Assembly: GCA_028280515.1 (NCBI GenBank)
Contig: JANQLP010000189.1
Span: 1-54,397 of the forward strand
Origin: Hyphomicrobiales bacterium
GTDB taxonomy: Bacteria > Pseudomonadota > Alphaproteobacteria > Rhizobiales > Methyloligellaceae
Direction: 5' to 3'
DNA length: 54,397 nt
Below the pieces are notes generated by a model that saw nothing but the letters and a program-made list of their open reading frames with translations, did not search any database and was not told the origin of the DNA. A program made the position numbers and the translations under genes. Below, in pieces: positions 1 to 13,289 of this stretch (its first letter is position 1; each line of letters starts with the position of its first letter).

Positions 1-19
1 GTGCGGTCTTGGAGGCACT

Positions 20-34
20 GGGGCCGTGGGCCCC
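20..34 (+). other. GC-rich hairpin just upstream of tRNA-Asp
   Basis: Six-base arms GGGGCC (20-25) and GGCCCC (29-34) around a three-base loop end seven bases before the tRNA. No T-run follows, so it is not an obvious terminator. It may be a processing hairpin in a longer tRNA precursor entering from the left edge, or chance in GC-rich sequence. Confidence 0.3.
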
Positions 35-41
35 GCTTCAA

Positions 42-119
<78 letters not shown>

Positions 120-397
120 CCAGCACCAGAAATCACGACAAATTGCCCTGCCGAGCTGCTGCACGAAAACGTGCGGCGCGCATTCACTTGCCTTGCTAAA
201 TGAGGTGGGTTAAAGCGGGTGTGGCACTACATATTTTCAGAGCCTCCGATTGAAGCAGGGGGGTACTTTCCATTACAGTGAATGCGTTGCAACAATGACC
301 ATGCACCGGCGCGTTCATGGCGGAGTGCGGCACCGGCAAACCGTCGAGTGGTTTGTTCGCTGCCCGCTGAACCCACGCGCCCAAGCCAGGTGAGGCC
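120..397 (+). other. Intergenic region, tRNA-Asp to nuoA
   Basis: 278 bases without a credible gene. It contains a small hairpin (GCACG and CGTGC arms around AAAA, 161-174) with no T-run after it. The nuo promoter probably lies here, but I could not pick a convincing -35/-10 pair; TTGCCT at about 189 with TAAAGC 17 bases on is the best and is weak. The nuoA ribosome binding site AGGTGAGG stands just before 398. Confidence 0.4.
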
Positions 398-763
398 ATG
401 AACGAATTGCTTTTGCAGTATCTGCCCGTCGCGATCTTTATCGGAGTCTCGTTGGTCATCGGCGTGGTGCTGATGGCCGCGCCTTTCTTCGTCGCCGTCT
501 CGAACCCCGATCCGGAGAAGGTTTCGGCCTATGAATGCGGCTTCAAGGCATTCGACGATGCACGCATGAAATTCGACGTGCGGTTCTATCTCGTCGCACT
601 CCTTTTCATCATCTTCGATCTCGAGGTGGCCTTTCTGTTTCCCTGGGCCGTTTCGTTCAAGGAAGTGGGAACTTTCGGGTTCTGGTCGGTGATGGTCTTT
701 CTCGGCATTCTGACAATCGGCTTCATCTATGAATGGCGGAAAGGGGCGCTCGAATGGGATTGA
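398..763 (+). CDS. nuoA: NADH-quinone oxidoreductase subunit A
   Basis: Small membrane subunit of respiratory complex I, part of the membrane arm near the quinone site. The 121-residue protein has three hydrophobic helices (about residues 11-33, 63-84 and 93-113). The conserved YECG motif (45-48) lies in the loop after helix 1, and the acidic FDLEVAF stretch (73-79) is in helix 2, as in the family. AGGTGAGG precedes the ATG at good spacing. It is first of 14 nuo genes and its last codons overlap the start of nuoB, suggesting coupled translation. Length and motifs are normal. Confidence 0.97.
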   Translation: MNELLLQYLPVAIFIGVSLVIGVVLMAAPFFVAVSNPDPEKVSAYECGFKAFDDARMKFDVRFYLVALLFIIFDLEVAFLFPWAVSFKEVGTFGFWSVMVFLGILTIGFIYEWRKGALEWD

Positions 764-1314
764 TCCCGCCACCGGTCTTTGATCACCGCCGCGACGGTTC
801 GGCCCCGGCAAGCTCCGAGGCGCCGCCGTTCTTCACCGAAATCTCGAACGAGCTGGCGGACAAGGGCTTCCTGGTCACGTCCACCGACGATCTCATCAAC
901 TGGGCCCGCACCGGTTCGCTGATGTGGATGACGTTCGGGCTCGCCTGCTGCGCGGTTGAAATGATGCAGGCGTCGATGCCGCGCTACGACGTCGAGCGAT
1001 TCGGCTTCGCGCCGCGCGCCAGCCCCCGCCAGTCCGACGTAATCATCGTCGCCGGCACACTGACCAACAAGATGGCGCCGGCCATCCGCAAGGTCTATGA
1101 CCAGATGCCGGAGCCGAGATATGTGATTTCCATGGGCAGTTGCGCCAATGGCGGCGGCTACTACCACTATTCCTATTCCGTCGTGCGGGGATGCGACCGC
1201 GTCTTGCCGGTCGATATCTATGTTCCGGGGTGCCCGCCGACCGCCGAAGCACTGGTTTACGGCATCCTGCTTCTCCAGCAGAAGATTCGCCGAACCGGCA
1301 CCATTGAACGCTAG
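754..1314 (+). CDS. nuoB: NADH-quinone oxidoreductase subunit B
   Basis: Carries the terminal [4Fe-4S] cluster N2, which passes electrons to quinone in the connecting module of complex I. In the 186-residue protein, adjacent Cys65-Cys66, Cys130 (in GSCANGG) and Cys160 (in VPGCPPT) match the four N2 ligands. The start is placed at ATG 754 rather than the in-frame ATG at 733: a GGAAAGGGG element lies 8-15 bases upstream and the protein then begins MGL, as in relatives. It overlaps the 3' end of nuoA by 10 bases. Confidence 0.96.
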   Translation: MGLIPPPVFDHRRDGSAPASSEAPPFFTEISNELADKGFLVTSTDDLINWARTGSLMWMTFGLACCAVEMMQASMPRYDVERFGFAPRASPRQSDVIIVAGTLTNKMAPAIRKVYDQMPEPRYVISMGSCANGGGYYHYSYSVVRGCDRVLPVDIYVPGCPPTAEALVYGILLLQQKIRRTGTIER

Positions 1315-1341
1315 GCACAAGGAAGACGAGCGGCGGCAAAG

Positions 1342-1971
1342 ATGGACGCGGGCTTGAGAGACCTTGGGGAGTTTGTTGCCGAGTCGCTCGGCGACGAGGC
1401 CGTCCGTGGCTGGCAGGTCGCTTACAGCGAGTTGACGGTTGAGGTGTCGCGGGAGCATATCGCCGATGTGATCAAATTCCTCAGGAGCGACGCCCGCTGC
1501 CTGTTCGACTGCCTGATCGATATCGCCGGGGTCGATTACCCGGATCGTGCCGACAGGTTCGACGTGGTCTACCATCTGCTCAGCCCGCGCCAGAACATGC
1601 GCATCCGCGTCAAGACCAGCACCGACGAGGCGACGCCGGTCCCGAGCGTGGTCGACATCTTTCCCGCCGCAAACTGGTTCGAACGCGAGGCGTTTGACCT
1701 CTACGGCATTCTCTTTTCCGACCATCCGGATTTGCGCCGCATCCTCACGGATTACGGCTTCCAGGGACATCCGCTGCGCAAGGACTTTCCCCTGACCGGA
1801 TTTGTCGAGGTGCGATATGACGAAGATCAGAAACGTGTCGTCTACGAACCCGTAAAACTCTCCCAGGAGTTCCGGAACTTCGACGCCATCAGCCCATGGG
1901 AAGGAACCGACTATGTTCTTCCGGGCGATGAGAAGGCAGGCGAAGGCGGCAACGGGAGCGCGACGTCATGA
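1342..1971 (+). CDS. nuoC: NADH-quinone oxidoreductase subunit C
   Basis: The 30 kDa-type hydrophilic subunit of the connecting module, which docks NuoD. The 209-residue protein has the family signature around residues 112-150: [11 protein letters not shown], then DHPDLRRIL and [10 protein letters not shown]. It is a separate gene, not a NuoCD fusion as in enterobacteria, which fits alphaproteobacteria. About 27 bases separate it from nuoB and 50 from nuoD. The tail after about residue 190 is short, Gly/Glu-rich and not conserved. Confidence 0.96.
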   Translation: MDAGLRDLGEFVAESLGDEAVRGWQVAYSELTVEVSREHIADVIKFLRSDARCLFDCLIDIAGVDYPDRADRFDVVYHLLSPRQNMRIRVKTSTDEATPVPSVVDIFPAANWFEREAFDLYGILFSDHPDLRRILTDYGFQGHPLRKDFPLTGFVEVRYDEDQKRVVYEPVKLSQEFRNFDAISPWEGTDYVLPGDEKAGEGGNGSATS

Positions 1972-2021
1972 CAGTGACGACCGCAGTCTGCGCGGCACGG
2001 AACGCGTAACAGAGACGAGCG

Positions 2022-3206
2022 ATGGCAGAAACGGAAATCCGCAACTTCACCATCAACTTCGGGCCGCAGCATCCCGCGGCGCATGGTGTGCTGCGCCTGG
2101 TGCTCGAACTCGACGGCGAAGTCGTGGAGCGCGTCGACCCGCATATCGGGCTGCTGCATCGCGGCACCGAAAAGCTGATCGAACACAAGACCTATCTTCA
2201 GGCGGTCCCGTATTTCGACCGGCTCGACTATGTCGCGCCGATGAATCAGGAGCATGCCTTCGCGCTCGCGATCGAGAAGTTGCTGGACATCAGCGTGCCG
2301 CTGCGCGGGCAACTGATCCGCGTGCTCTATTCGGAGATCGGCCGGCTGCTTTCGCATCTGCTCAACGTCACGACTCAGGCACTGGATGTGGGTGCGCTGA
2401 CCCCGCCGCTCTGGGGCTTCGAGGAACGCGAGAAGCTGATGATCTTCTACGAGCGTGCGTCAGGCTCACGCATGCATGCGGCCTATTTCCGGCCGGGCGG
2501 GGTGCATCAGGACCTGCCGCCGGAACTGATCGACGACATCGAAGCGTTCTGCGACCCTTTCCTACAGGTGCTCGACGACATCGAGGGATTGTTGACCGAC
2601 AACCGCATCTTCAAGCAGCGCAACGTCGACATCGCCGTGGTCTCGCTTGACGACGCGTTCGCCTGGGGGTTCTCCGGCGTGATGGTGCGCGGCTCGGGCG
2701 CGGCGTGGGATCTGCGCAAGGCGCAGCCCTATGAGTGTTACAACGATCTCGATTTCGATATCCCTGTCGGCAAGAACGGCGACTGTTACGACCGCTATCT
2801 CATCCGCATGGAGGAGATGCGCCAGTCAGTGCGGATCATGCGCCAATGCTGCGAAAAGCTGCGCGGGCAGGGCGGTCCGGTCGCGACGCCCAACCAGAAG
2901 ATCGTGCCGCCGAGTCGCGGCGAGATGAAGCGCTCGATGGAAGCGTTGATCCATCACTTCAAGCTCTACACGGAGGGCTACCACGTGCCTGCCGGCGAGG
3001 TTTACGCCGCGGTCGAAGCGCCGAAAGGCGAGTTCGGCGTCTATCTGGTCTCGGACGGCACCAACCGGCCCTACAGGTGCAAGATCAGAGCCCCTGGATA
3101 CGCCCATCTTCAGGCCATGGACTTTCTGTGCAAGGGCCACATGCTGGCCGACGTCTCCGCCATCCTCGGCTCGCTGGACATCGTGTTCGGGGAGGTCGAC
3201 CGATGA
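2022..3206 (+). CDS. nuoD: NADH-quinone oxidoreductase subunit D
   Basis: The 49 kDa-type subunit, which together with NuoB forms the quinone-binding chamber. The 394-residue protein opens with the [13 protein letters not shown] motif and shows [10 protein letters not shown], the [10 protein letters not shown] quinone-site region and the C-terminal DIVFGEVDR that ends this family. Length is normal for a stand-alone NuoD. The stop codon overlaps the start of nuoE as ATGA at 3203-3206, so translation is probably coupled. Confidence 0.97.
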   Translation: MAETEIRNFTINFGPQHPAAHGVLRLVLELDGEVVERVDPHIGLLHRGTEKLIEHKTYLQAVPYFDRLDYVAPMNQEHAFALAIEKLLDISVPLRGQLIRVLYSEIGRLLSHLLNVTTQALDVGALTPPLWGFEEREKLMIFYERASGSRMHAAYFRPGGVHQDLPPELIDDIEAFCDPFLQVLDDIEGLLTDNRIFKQRNVDIAVVSLDDAFAWGFSGVMVRGSGAAWDLRKAQPYECYNDLDFDIPVGKNGDCYDRYLIRMEEMRQSVRIMRQCCEKLRGQGGPVATPNQKIVPPSRGEMKRSMEALIHHFKLYTEGYHVPAGEVYAAVEAPKGEFGVYLVSDGTNRPYRCKIRAPGYAHLQAMDFLCKGHMLADVSAILGSLDIVFGEVDR

Positions 3207-3900
3207 GTGTGCGCCGCCTCGATCCCGTCCAGCCGGACGCCTTCAAGTTCTCGCCTGCGAACCTCAAGTGGGCCAGGGACCAGATGAAGAAGTATCCGAA
3301 GGGCCGCCAGGCGTCGGCGGTGATACCGCTGCTCTGGCGCGCGCAGGAACAACATGGCGGATGGCTGCCGGAACCCGCACTTCGGGCCGTGGCCGACCTG
3401 CTCGATATGGCCTACATCCGCGTTTACGAGGTCGCCACTTTCTACACCATGTTCAACCTGTCGCCGGTGGGCAAATATTTCGTCCAGCTTTGCGGTACGA
3501 CGCCGTGCTGGCTGCGCGGCGCCAATGACCTCAAGGAGGTCTGCCGGCGGGTGATCGGCGAGCAGCAGCAGGTGACCGAAGACGGCCTGTTCTCCTGGCT
3601 CGAGGTCGAATGCCTCGGCGCGTGCGCCAATGCGCCGATGGTCCAGATCAACAAGGACTACTACGAAGACCTGACGGCGGAGAGTTTCGAGCAGCTTCTC
3701 GCCGATCTGAAAGCCGGCAGGGAGGTGAAGCCTGGTCCGCAGAACGGGCGGCAGTTCTCCTGTCCTGAAGGCGGTCCGACGACACTGATGAACGGCGCTG
3801 CGGAGTCGAAGAAGAGCAGCGCGGCAAAATCGACCCGAACCACAAAACGCAAGCCGTCTACGGCGCGGACCAAGAGCGCCACGAAGAGAGGCGGGAAATA

Positions 3901-3901
<1 letters not shown>
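3203..3901 (+). CDS. nuoE: NADH-quinone oxidoreductase subunit E, with basic C-terminal tail
   Basis: The 24 kDa-type subunit of the NADH dehydrogenase module, holding [2Fe-2S] cluster N1a. Cysteines in CGTTPCW (about residues 98-103) and CLGACANAP (about 139-147) are the expected ligands. The start is the ATG overlapping the nuoD stop; the reading frame is open further upstream but that part lies inside nuoD. The protein has 232 residues against about 165-175 for the catalytic core. The extra tail (about 195-232) is rich in Lys, Ser, Thr and Ala. Rhizobial NuoE proteins often carry a helix-hairpin-helix domain there; none is visible here. The stop overlaps nuoF as TAATG. Confidence 0.95.
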
Positions 3902-5211
<1,310 letters not shown>

Positions 5212-5232
5212 CAGGAGAGACGATTTCAGGCC

Positions 5233-7329
5233 ATGCCGAAACTCATCATCGACGGTAACGAGATCGAGGTCGCGGACGGCATCACGCTGATCCAGGCCTG
5301 CGAGGAAGCGGGGGTCGAAATCCCGCGCTTCTGTTACCACGAGCGCCTGTCGATCGCCGGAAACTGCCGCATGTGTCTGGTGGAAGTCGTGGACGCGCCG
5401 AAACCGGTCGCCTCGTGCGCAATGGGTGTGAACGAACTGCGCCCGGGGCGCGACGGTGGGCCGCCGGAAATCCGCACCAACTCCGAGACCGTGAAGAAGG
5501 CGCGCGAAGGGGTGATGGAGTTCCTCCTGATCAATCACCCGCTCGACTGCCCGATCTGCGATCAGGGCGGGGAATGCGACCTGCAGGATCAGGCGATGGC
5601 CTACGGCGTCGACGGCAGCCGGTTCATCGAAAACAAGCGCGCGGTTGAAGACAAGAACGTCGGACCGCTGATCAAGACGATCATGACCCGGTGCATCCAC
5701 TGCACGCGTTGCGTCCGCTTCATGACGGAGATCGCGGGCGTCGAGGAACTCGGCATGACCGGGCGCGGTGAGGACGCGGAAATCACAACCTATCTGGAGC
5801 AGGGCATGATGTCGGAGCTTTCCGGCAATGTCATCGATCTCTGTCCCGTGGGCGCGCTCACCTCGAAGCCTTACGCCTTTGCCGCCCGGCCATGGGAGCT
5901 GCGCAAGACGGAATCAATCGATGTGATGGATGCCATCGGGAGCAACATCCGCGTCGACACGCGCGGGCGTGAGGTCATGCGTATCCTGCCGCGCAACAAT
6001 GACGACGTGAACGAGGAGTGGATTTCCGACAAGACGCGGTTCGTCTGGGACGGCCTGCGCACACAGCGTCTCGACCAGCCCTATGTCCGTGTGCGCGGCA
6101 AGCTGAAGCCGGCCACATGGAACGACGCGTTCGCGGCGGTTGCGCGCAAGGTGAAAGGTCTGAGCGGCTCAAAGCTCGCGGCTATCGCCGGAGACCTCGC
6201 CGGTGCGGAAGACATGTTCGCCCTGAAAGACCTCATGACGCGCCTGAAATCCGCCAATATGGATTGCCGCCAGGACGGCGCAATTATCGACCCGGCGAAG
6301 GGCCGGGCGAGCTATCTGTTCAATTCCGAGATTGCAGCGTTGGAGGAGGCAGACGCGCTTCTGCTGGTCGGCACCGACCCGCGCTGGGAAGCCTCGGTGC
6401 TCAATTCGCGCATCCGCAGGCGCTGGCGCGCCGGCGCAATCAAGGTTGGGCTGATCGGTCCGGAAACCGATCTCACCTACGAGCACGACTATATCGGCGC
6501 AGGCCCGCAGTCCCTTGCCGACCTTGCAAGCGGCAAGTATGACTTCTTCAAGACGCTCAAAGGCGCCAAACGGCCCATGATCATCGTCGGGAGCGGTGCG
6601 CTCGCACGCAGTGACGGTGCCGCGGTGATGGCGCAGGTCGCAAAGCTTGCGGACGCCGCCGGTGTCGTCAAGCGCGGCTGGAACGGGTTCAACGTCCTCC
6701 ACCACGCCGCGTCCCGTGTCGCCGGCCTCGATCTCGGGTTCCTGCCCGGCAAGGGCGGGCTCGACACGGCGGGCATTCTGAAAGCGGCCCAATCGGGCAA
6801 GGTCGAAATCGTGTTCCTGCTCGGCGCCGATGAAATCGATATGGCTGACCTCGGCAAGGCGTTCGTCGTCTATATCGGAACCCACGGGGACGCCGGTGCG
6901 CATCGTGCGGATGTTATTCTGCCCGGTGCCGCCTATACGGAAAAGAGCGCCATCTACGTCAACACCGAGGGTCGGCCGCAGATGGCGGATCGCGCGGTGT
7001 TTCCGCCGGGCGATGCGCGCGAGGACTGGGCAGTCCTGCGGGCGCTGTCCGCCGAACTTGGCGTTCCGCTCGAATATGACAGCCTCGCCGAACTCCGAAG
7101 CGCGATGTTCGCGGAGTATCGGCATCTGGCGATGATCGACGAAATCGACCACAGCGATGGCCTCGATTTGAGCGCGCTCAGCGCAGGCGGTGCACGCCTC
7201 ACGAAGCAGCCCTTTGCGCGCACGGTCACGGACTATTATCTCACCAATGCGATTGCGCGCGCCTCGGCGATCATGGGCGAGCTTTCCGCCATGAAGGCGG
7301 GCGTTGAAAAGACCGGTACCGATGGCTGA
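5233..7329 (+). CDS. nuoG: NADH-quinone oxidoreductase subunit G
   Basis: The 75 kDa-type iron-sulfur subunit of the electron input module. The N-terminal part (about residues 1-210) carries the ferredoxin-like [2Fe-2S] site (CYHE and GNCRMC), the HxxxC-type site ending CDLQDQ after [10 protein letters not shown], and the first [4Fe-4S] site CIHCTRC. The remainder is a molybdopterin-oxidoreductase-like fold with no sign of a cofactor. Its 698 residues are close to the usual alphaproteobacterial length. An SD-like GGAGAG lies about 17 bases upstream. The last 8 bases overlap nuoH. Confidence 0.97.
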   Translation: MPKLIIDGNEIEVADGITLIQACEEAGVEIPRFCYHERLSIAGNCRMCLVEVVDAPKPVASCAMGVNELRPGRDGGPPEIRTNSETVKKAREGVMEFLLINHPLDCPICDQGGECDLQDQAMAYGVDGSRFIENKRAVEDKNVGPLIKTIMTRCIHCTRCVRFMTEIAGVEELGMTGRGEDAEITTYLEQGMMSELSGNVIDLCPVGALTSKPYAFAARPWELRKTESIDVMDAIGSNIRVDTRGREVMRILPRNNDDVNEEWISDKTRFVWDGLRTQRLDQPYVRVRGKLKPATWNDAFAAVARKVKGLSGSKLAAIAGDLAGAEDMFALKDLMTRLKSANMDCRQDGAIIDPAKGRASYLFNSEIAALEEADALLLVGTDPRWEASVLNSRIRRRWRAGAIKVGLIGPETDLTYEHDYIGAGPQSLADLASGKYDFFKTLKGAKRPMIIVGSGALARSDGAAVMAQVAKLADAAGVVKRGWNGFNVLHHAASRVAGLDLGFLPGKGGLDTAGILKAAQSGKVEIVFLLGADEIDMADLGKAFVVYIGTHGDAGAHRADVILPGAAYTEKSAIYVNTEGRPQMADRAVFPPGDAREDWAVLRALSAELGVPLEYDSLAELRSAMFAEYRHLAMIDEIDHSDGLDLSALSAGGARLTKQPFARTVTDYYLTNAIARASAIMGELSAMKAGVEKTGTDG

Positions 7330-8344
7330 GTTCTTCTGGGCATATGTCTGGCCGGTCGTGGTGATTGCGGCGCACAGCGTCCTGCTGCTCGTGGTGCTGC
7401 TGGTCCTGATCGCGTTCCTGCTGCTCGCAGACCGCAAGATCTGGGCCGCCGTCCAGCTTCGCCGCGGCCCGAACGTGGTCGGCCCGTTCGGCCTCCTCCA
7501 GTCATTTGCCGACTTCCTGAAATTCATTCTGAAAGAGCCGGTGATACCGGCCGGCGCCAACAAGGGCGTATTCCTGCTCGCGCCTGTGGTTTCCGCCGTG
7601 CTGGCCCTGTCCGCCTGGGCGGTCATTCCGGTCAGTCCTGGCTGGGCGGTTGCCAACATCAATGTCGGTATTCTCTACGTGTTCGCCATTTCGTCCCTCG
7701 AGGTTTACGGCGTCATCATGGGCGGCTGGGCATCCAACTCGAAATACCCGTTTCTCGGCGCCCTGCGATCCGCGGCCCAGATGGTGTCGTACGAGGTATC
7801 CATCGGCTTTGTGATCATCTCCGTGCTGCTGTGCGTCGGGTCGTTGAACCTGACGGAAATCGTGATGGCCCAGCAGGGCAGCCTCGGTATGTTCAACTGG
7901 TTCTGGCTGCCATTGTTCCCGCTCTTCATCATCTTCTTCGTATCGGCGCTCGCCGAGACGAACCGCCCGCCGTTCGACCTGCCTGAAGCGGAGTCGGAAC
8001 TCGTCGCGGGCTTCATGGTCGAATACTCCTCCACTCCGTATCTGCTGTTCATGCTGGGTGAGTATGTCGCCATCGTGCTTATGTGCGCCCTGACCACGAT
8101 CCTGTTTCTCGGTGGCTGGCTGCCGCCGTTTGACGTCGCGCCGTTCAACTGGCTACCCGGCGTGTTCTGGTTCGTGTTCAAGGTCGTGTTCGTGTTTTTC
8201 ATGTTTTCCATGGTCAAGGCGATCGTGCCGCGCTACCGCTACGATCAGCTCATGCGGCTGGGATGGAAGGTGTTCCTGCCCCTGTCGCTGTTCATGATCG
8301 TTGCCGTTGCATCGGTTCTGCACTTTTTCGACCTGGCACCATGA
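7322..8344 (+). CDS. nuoH: NADH-quinone oxidoreductase subunit H
   Basis: Membrane subunit that forms the heel of complex I and part of the quinone channel. The 340-residue protein has about eight hydrophobic helices. The conserved loop [16 protein letters not shown] (about residues 212-227) is the family hallmark, and [11 protein letters not shown] (about 46-56) is also present. The start is the ATG at 7322; an in-frame TTG at 7304 would add six residues that relatives lack. It overlaps nuoG by 8 bases, and nuoI follows after 18 bases. Confidence 0.97.
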   Translation: MAEFFWAYVWPVVVIAAHSVLLLVVLLVLIAFLLLADRKIWAAVQLRRGPNVVGPFGLLQSFADFLKFILKEPVIPAGANKGVFLLAPVVSAVLALSAWAVIPVSPGWAVANINVGILYVFAISSLEVYGVIMGGWASNSKYPFLGALRSAAQMVSYEVSIGFVIISVLLCVGSLNLTEIVMAQQGSLGMFNWFWLPLFPLFIIFFVSALAETNRPPFDLPEAESELVAGFMVEYSSTPYLLFMLGEYVAIVLMCALTTILFLGGWLPPFDVAPFNWLPGVFWFVFKVVFVFFMFSMVKAIVPRYRYDQLMRLGWKVFLPLSLFMIVAVASVLHFFDLAP

Positions 8345-8362
8345 GTGAAAGGAAAAGGTGAG

Positions 8363-8854
8363 ATGGCCAGAGTTGTTCAGGCGGCGAAGTCGTTGCTCCT
8401 TCTGGAGTTCGCGTCCGCGTTCTGGCTCGGCATGAAGTACTTCTTCAAGCCCAAGGCCACTGTGAACTATCCCTTCGAGAAGGGGCCGCTCAGCCCGCGG
8501 TTTCGCGGAGAGCATGCGCTCAGGCGCTATCCGAACGGCGAGGAGCGCTGCATCGCCTGCAAGCTGTGCGAAGCGATCTGCCCGGCGCAGGCCATCACCA
8601 TCGAAGCCGGCCCGCGGCGCAACGACGGCACGCGCCGCACGACCCGCTACGACATCGACATGGTCAAGTGCATCTATTGCGGGTTCTGCCAGGAAGCGTG
8701 CCCAGTCGACGCCATCGTCGAGGGGCCGAACTTCGAATTTGCGGTCGAAACCCGCGAAGAACTCTATTACGACAAGGAGCGGTTGCTGGAGAACGGCGAT
8801 CGCTGGGAACGGGAAATCGCAAAAAACATTTCCCTCGACGCGCCGTACCGTTAA
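8363..8854 (+). CDS. nuoI: NADH-quinone oxidoreductase subunit I
   Basis: Ferredoxin-like subunit carrying clusters N6a and N6b, bridging NuoG and NuoB. The 163-residue protein has two 4Fe-4S motifs, [12 protein letters not shown] and [12 protein letters not shown] (about residues 60-71 and 99-110). The start is ATG 8363, preceded by AAGGAAAAGGTGAG; the frame is open from a GTG at 8345, but the extra residues are not family-like. The first 30 residues form an amphipathic helix expected to lie on the membrane. Confidence 0.97.
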   Translation: MARVVQAAKSLLLLEFASAFWLGMKYFFKPKATVNYPFEKGPLSPRFRGEHALRRYPNGEERCIACKLCEAICPAQAITIEAGPRRNDGTRRTTRYDIDMVKCIYCGFCQEACPVDAIVEGPNFEFAVETREELYYDKERLLENGDRWEREIAKNISLDAPYR

Positions 8855-8887
8855 AGCGGGTCATTCGGGGGGACACGGAACGGACGC

Positions 8888-9502
8888 ATGATTGTCGCAG
8901 ACGCCTTTTTCTATCTGTTCGCCACGGTCTGCGTGGGCTCGGGCCTTATGGTCATTTCCGCGCGCAATCCCGTGCACGCGGTGCTGTTCCTGATCCTGGC
9001 ATTCGTCAACTCCGCCGGCCTTTTCATCCTGCTCGGCGCGGAGTTTCTCGCGCTCATTCTCGTCGTCGTCTATGTCGGCGCAGTCGCCGTGCTGTTCCTG
9101 TTCGTGGTGATGATGCTCGACGTTGATTTCGCCGAATTGCGGGCAGGATTCATCACCTACCTGCCCGTCGGGGCGCTCATTGGGCTCGTTCTGCTCATTG
9201 AGCTCATTCTTGTTCTCGGCGCCTGGGCAATCACGCCGGAGGTCGCTGCACACGTCACGACACCCACGCCACCGCCGTCGGAAGTCTCCAACACCGAGGC
9301 GATCGGCCAGGTCCTCTACACCAAGTACGTCTATTTCTTCCAGGCAGCGGGCATCATTCTGCTGATCGCCATGATTGGCGCGATTGTCCTGACCCTGCAT
9401 CACAAGGAAGGCGTCAAGCGGCAGAATATCGCCGAGCAGGTCGCGCGCCGGCGTGAAGATGCGATCGAGGTCCGGGAAGTCGAACCCGGGCAGGGGCTGT
9501 AG
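8888..9502 (+). CDS. nuoJ: NADH-quinone oxidoreductase subunit J
   Basis: Membrane subunit of complex I next to NuoK and NuoA. The 204-residue protein has five hydrophobic helices: three near residues 1-85, one near 92-120 and one near 150-170. The [18 protein letters not shown] stretch (about 59-76) is the conserved helix 3 that undergoes conformational change in the family. The last 30 residues are charged and variable. Its stop codon falls within the AGGAGG ribosome binding site region of nuoK. Confidence 0.96.
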   Translation: MIVADAFFYLFATVCVGSGLMVISARNPVHAVLFLILAFVNSAGLFILLGAEFLALILVVVYVGAVAVLFLFVVMMLDVDFAELRAGFITYLPVGALIGLVLLIELILVLGAWAITPEVAAHVTTPTPPPSEVSNTEAIGQVLYTKYVYFFQAAGIILLIAMIGAIVLTLHHKEGVKRQNIAEQVARRREDAIEVREVEPGQGL

Positions 9503-9512
9503 GAGGCGCGCG

Positions 9513-9824
9513 ATGTTGACCGTAGGACTCCCGCACTATCTGACACTCGCCGCGATCCTGTTCACGCTCGGCATCTTCGGGATCTTTCTCAACCGCAAGA
9601 ATGTGATCGTCATCCTGATGTCGATCGAGCTCATGTTGCTCGCGGTCAATATCAATTTCGTCGCGTTTTCCGCCTTCCTCGGCGATCTCGTCGGCCAGAT
9701 CTTTGCGCTGCTCGTGCTGACCGTCGCGGCGGCGGAGGCGGCCATTGGCCTTGCCATCGTCGTCGTCTACTTCCGCAACCGCGGCTCCATCGCGGTCGAA
9801 GACATAAACATGATGAAGGGGTAG
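9513..9824 (+). CDS. nuoK: NADH-quinone oxidoreductase subunit K
   Basis: Small antiporter-related membrane subunit (MrpC-like). The 103-residue protein has three helices with buried glutamates in [10 protein letters not shown] (about residue 37) and [10 protein letters not shown] (about residue 73), the residues tied to proton transfer in this family. The start is ATG 9513, directly after a consensus AGGAGG (9501-9506). The frame is open to 9453, but that part lies inside nuoJ and has no ribosome binding site. Confidence 0.97.
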   Translation: MLTVGLPHYLTLAAILFTLGIFGIFLNRKNVIVILMSIELMLLAVNINFVAFSAFLGDLVGQIFALLVLTVAAAEAAIGLAIVVVYFRNRGSIAVEDINMMKG

Positions 9825-9828
9825 GGGG

Positions 9829-11766
9829 ATGTATTACGCCATCGTCTTTCTGCCCCTCGCCGGGGCACTGATTGCCGGATTCTTCGGCCGGCTGATCGGC
9901 GCACGCGCCAGCGAAATCGTCACCAGCGCGTTTCTCGTGATCGCGGCGCTCCTTTCCTGGCTCGCCTTTTTCCAGGTGGGCCTTGGCGGACAGGACGAAC
10001 GCATCGAGATCTTCCGCTGGGTGACATCCGGCGAACTGCAGGTCTCGTGGGCGTTGAGGATCGACACCCTGACCGCCGTCATGCTGGTGGTCGTCAACAC
10101 GATCTCCAGCCTCGTGCACATCTACTCCATCGGCTACATGTCGCACGATCCGCATAGGCCGCGCTTCTTCGCCTACCTGTCGCTGTTCACCTTCGCCATG
10201 CTGATGCTGGTGACCGCCGACAACTTCCTCCAGCTCTTCTTCGGCTGGGAGGGTGTCGGACTCATGTCATATCTGTTGATCGGTTTCTGGTACCAGAAGC
10301 CGGAGGCGAACGCGGCGGCAATCAAGGCATTTGTTGTGAACCGCGTGGGCGACTTCGGCTTTGCGCTCGGCATTTTCGCTGTGTTCTACATCTTCGGCGC
10401 CATCCAGTTCGACACCGTGTTCGCCGCCGCCCCGGATCAGGTTGGCAAGACTTTCAGCTTCCTTGGGTGGGAGGTCGACGTTCTGACCGCGATCTGCCTG
10501 CTGCTGTTCATGGGCGCCATGGGCAAGTCGGCGCAGTTCCTGCTCCACACCTGGCTTCCCGACGCCATGGAGGGCCCCACACCGGTCTCCGCCCTCATCC
10601 ATGCCGCGACCATGGTGACGGCGGGCGTCTTCATGGTGGCGCGCCTTTCGCCCATGTTCGAGTTTTCACCGACCGCGCTGGCGGTCGTAACCCTCGTCGG
10701 CGCGATAACGGCATTCTTCGCGGCTACCGTCGGCCTCGTCCAGAACGACATCAAGCGGGTGGTCGCATACTCGACCTGTTCGCAGCTCGGCTACATGTTC
10801 GTGGCCATCGGCGTCGGCGCTTATGCGGCCGGCATTTTCCACCTGTTCACCCATGCCTTCTTCAAGGCGCTGCTGTTCCTGGGCTCAGGGTCGGTGATCC
10901 ACGCACTGCATGACGAGCAGGACATGCGCAATATGGGCGGTCTTCGCAAGGTACTGCCATACACATGGATCGCCATGCTGATCGGTACCCTGGCCCTGAC
11001 CGGCTTTCCGTTCCTGGCGGGGTACTACTCCAAGGACGCCATCGTCGAAGCGGCGTATGTCTCCACAACCGGGATCAGCTCGTTCGCCTTCGTGCTCACG
11101 GTGTTCGCGGCGCTGCTGACGTCTTTCTACTCGTGGCGGCTGATGTTCATGACCTTCCACGGAAAGAACCGCTCCGAGCCGGAGGTCTTCAAAAAGGCCC
11201 ATGAATCGCCGTTGATCATCCTCGTTCCCCTGGCCCTGCTAATCGTCGGGTCGATCTGCGCCGGCTTCCTTTTCAAGGACCTGTTCATTCACACGGGATA
11301 TTCGGAATTCTGGCGCACGTCGTTGTTCACACTGCCGTCGAACAACATCATCAACGACCTGCACGAGGCCCCGCTCGTTGTAAAACTCTCGCCGGCACTC
11401 ATGATGGCGGCCGGGTTCCTGGTCGCGTTTCTGTTCTACAAGGTCACGCCGGCGGCGCCGGCAAACCTCGCCGCGGCGTTCCGTCCGCTCTACCTGTTCC
11501 TGTTGCACAAATGGTATTTCGACGAGCTCTACGACGCGATCTTCACCCGCCCCGCGCTCCGCATCGGGCGGTTCCTGTGGAAGAAGGGGGACGGGGCGAC
11601 CATTGACGGTCTCGGTCCCGATGGGGTGGCCGCGCGCGTGCTTGACGTCACGAAAGGCGTGATCCGCCTCCAGAGCGGCTATGTGTATCACTATGCCTTC
11701 GCCATGCTCATCGGCGTCGCGCTGCTCATCACCTACTTCATGTTTGCACCGGGGGCGAGCCAATGA
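9829..11766 (+). CDS. nuoL: NADH-quinone oxidoreductase subunit L
   Basis: Largest antiporter-like proton-pumping subunit, at the far end of the membrane arm. The 645-residue protein has many transmembrane helices. Recognisable elements are [19 protein letters not shown] (about residues 138-156, with the key Glu), the [34 protein letters not shown] region with a buried Lys near residue 230, and [20 protein letters not shown]. The C-terminal part fits the long lateral helix plus anchoring helix typical of NuoL. GGGGG lies just upstream of the start. It ends in ATGA shared with nuoM. Confidence 0.97.
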   Translation: MYYAIVFLPLAGALIAGFFGRLIGARASEIVTSAFLVIAALLSWLAFFQVGLGGQDERIEIFRWVTSGELQVSWALRIDTLTAVMLVVVNTISSLVHIYSIGYMSHDPHRPRFFAYLSLFTFAMLMLVTADNFLQLFFGWEGVGLMSYLLIGFWYQKPEANAAAIKAFVVNRVGDFGFALGIFAVFYIFGAIQFDTVFAAAPDQVGKTFSFLGWEVDVLTAICLLLFMGAMGKSAQFLLHTWLPDAMEGPTPVSALIHAATMVTAGVFMVARLSPMFEFSPTALAVVTLVGAITAFFAATVGLVQNDIKRVVAYSTCSQLGYMFVAIGVGAYAAGIFHLFTHAFFKALLFLGSGSVIHALHDEQDMRNMGGLRKVLPYTWIAMLIGTLALTGFPFLAGYYSKDAIVEAAYVSTTGISSFAFVLTVFAALLTSFYSWRLMFMTFHGKNRSEPEVFKKAHESPLIILVPLALLIVGSICAGFLFKDLFIHTGYSEFWRTSLFTLPSNNIINDLHEAPLVVKLSPALMMAAGFLVAFLFYKVTPAAPANLAAAFRPLYLFLLHKWYFDELYDAIFTRPALRIGRFLWKKGDGATIDGLGPDGVAARVLDVTKGVIRLQSGYVYHYAFAMLIGVALLITYFMFAPGASQ

Positions 11767-13280
11767 CGATTGGATGGCCCATACTCTCCGCGGTCATCTT
11801 CCTGCCGCTGCTCGGTGCCGCCTTCATTCTGGCCATTCGCGGCGACGATGAAATCGCGATCCGAAACGCACGCTATGTGGCGCTGTGGACGACCCTGATC
11901 ACGTTCCTGCTGTCGCTGGTGATCTGGATCGAGTTCGATCCCACGACGCACGTCTTCCAGTTTGAGGAGAAATATGCGTGGCTCGGCGGCGCCATCAACT
12001 ACCGGGTCGGCGTCGACGGCATTTCCATGCTGTTCGTCATTCTCACCACGTTCCTCATGCCGCTGTGCATCCTGGCAAGCTGGACCGCCATACAGTCGCG
12101 GGTGAAGGAATACATGGTGGCCTTCCTCGTGCTGGAGACGCTGATGGTCGGCGTGTTCTGCGCGCTCGACCTCGTGGTGTTCTATCTGTTCTTCGAGGGC
12201 GGCCTGATCCCGATGTTCCTTATCATCGGCGTATGGGGCGGCCAGCGGCGCGTCTATGCGAGCTTCAAGTTCTTTCTTTATACGCTGCTCGGCTCGGTGC
12301 TGATGCTGCTGGCCATCATGGCCATGTACTGGGAGGCGGGCACCACCGACATCCCGACGCTTCTTGCCTACAAGTTCCCGCCCGAGATGCAGTCGTGGCT
12401 GTGGTTCGCATTCCTCGCATCCTTTGCGGTCAAGATGCCGATGTGGCCGGTCCACACTTGGCTGCCCGACGCCCACGTCGAAGCACCCACTGCCGGCTCC
12501 GTCGTTCTGGCCGCCGTGCTGCTGAAGATGGGCGGGTACGGGTTCCTGCGCTTTTCGATCCCGATGTTCCCGCTGGCGTCGGAGCAGTTCGCACCGCTCA
12601 TCTTCCTGCTGTCCGTCGTCGCAATCATCTACACCTCGCTCGTCGCATTGGCGCAGGAGGACGTGAAGAAGCTCATCGCCTATTCCTCCGTCGCCCATAT
12701 GGGCTTCGTCACCATGGGCATCTTCACGCTGACGACCCAGGGCCTTGAAGGCGGCATCTTCCAGATGCTCAGCCACGGCATCGTGTCGGCCGCCCTGTTC
12801 CTGTGCGTAGGCGTCATCTACGACCGCATGCACACGCGCCAGATCGACGCCTATGGCGGCCTCGTGAACCGCATGCCGCTCTATGCGTTCTGTTTCATGG
12901 TGTTCACCATGGCCAATGTCGGCCTGCCGGGAACCAGCGGTTTCGTCGGCGAGTTCCTGACCCTTGTCGGCGCGTTCCGCGTCAACACGTGGGTCGCCTT
13001 CCTGGCGACCACCGGCGTGATCCTCTCGGCATGCTATGCCCTGTGGCTCTACCGCCGCGTGGTCTTCGGCCGGCTGGAGAAGCCGGAACTCAAGGGCATC
13101 ACGGATCTCGAACCGCGTGAAGTTCTGGTCATGGCCCCGCTGGTTATCCTGACCATCCTGTTCGGTTTCTATCCGGCGCCGCTGCTCGATGTCATGGCCG
13201 TTTCCGTCCAGAACCTGATCAAGAATTACGAAGCCGCGCTTGCCGCCGCGCAGCAGGCTTCGTTCGCGATGGCGCAATAG
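11763..13280 (+). CDS. nuoM: NADH-quinone oxidoreductase subunit M
   Basis: Antiporter-like proton-pumping subunit between NuoL and NuoN. The 505-residue protein is built of about 14 transmembrane helices. The [18 protein letters not shown] segment (about 144-161) carries the conserved Glu, and [23 protein letters not shown] (about 223-245) carries a conserved Lys. It overlaps the nuoL stop by four bases. An unusually long open frame on the opposite strand across this gene is a composition effect, not a gene. Confidence 0.97.
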   Translation: MTIGWPILSAVIFLPLLGAAFILAIRGDDEIAIRNARYVALWTTLITFLLSLVIWIEFDPTTHVFQFEEKYAWLGGAINYRVGVDGISMLFVILTTFLMPLCILASWTAIQSRVKEYMVAFLVLETLMVGVFCALDLVVFYLFFEGGLIPMFLIIGVWGGQRRVYASFKFFLYTLLGSVLMLLAIMAMYWEAGTTDIPTLLAYKFPPEMQSWLWFAFLASFAVKMPMWPVHTWLPDAHVEAPTAGSVVLAAVLLKMGGYGFLRFSIPMFPLASEQFAPLIFLLSVVAIIYTSLVALAQEDVKKLIAYSSVAHMGFVTMGIFTLTTQGLEGGIFQMLSHGIVSAALFLCVGVIYDRMHTRQIDAYGGLVNRMPLYAFCFMVFTMANVGLPGTSGFVGEFLTLVGAFRVNTWVAFLATTGVILSACYALWLYRRVVFGRLEKPELKGITDLEPREVLVMAPLVILTILFGFYPAPLLDVMAVSVQNLIKNYEAALAAAQQASFAMAQ

Positions 13281-13289
13281 GGGCGCGAC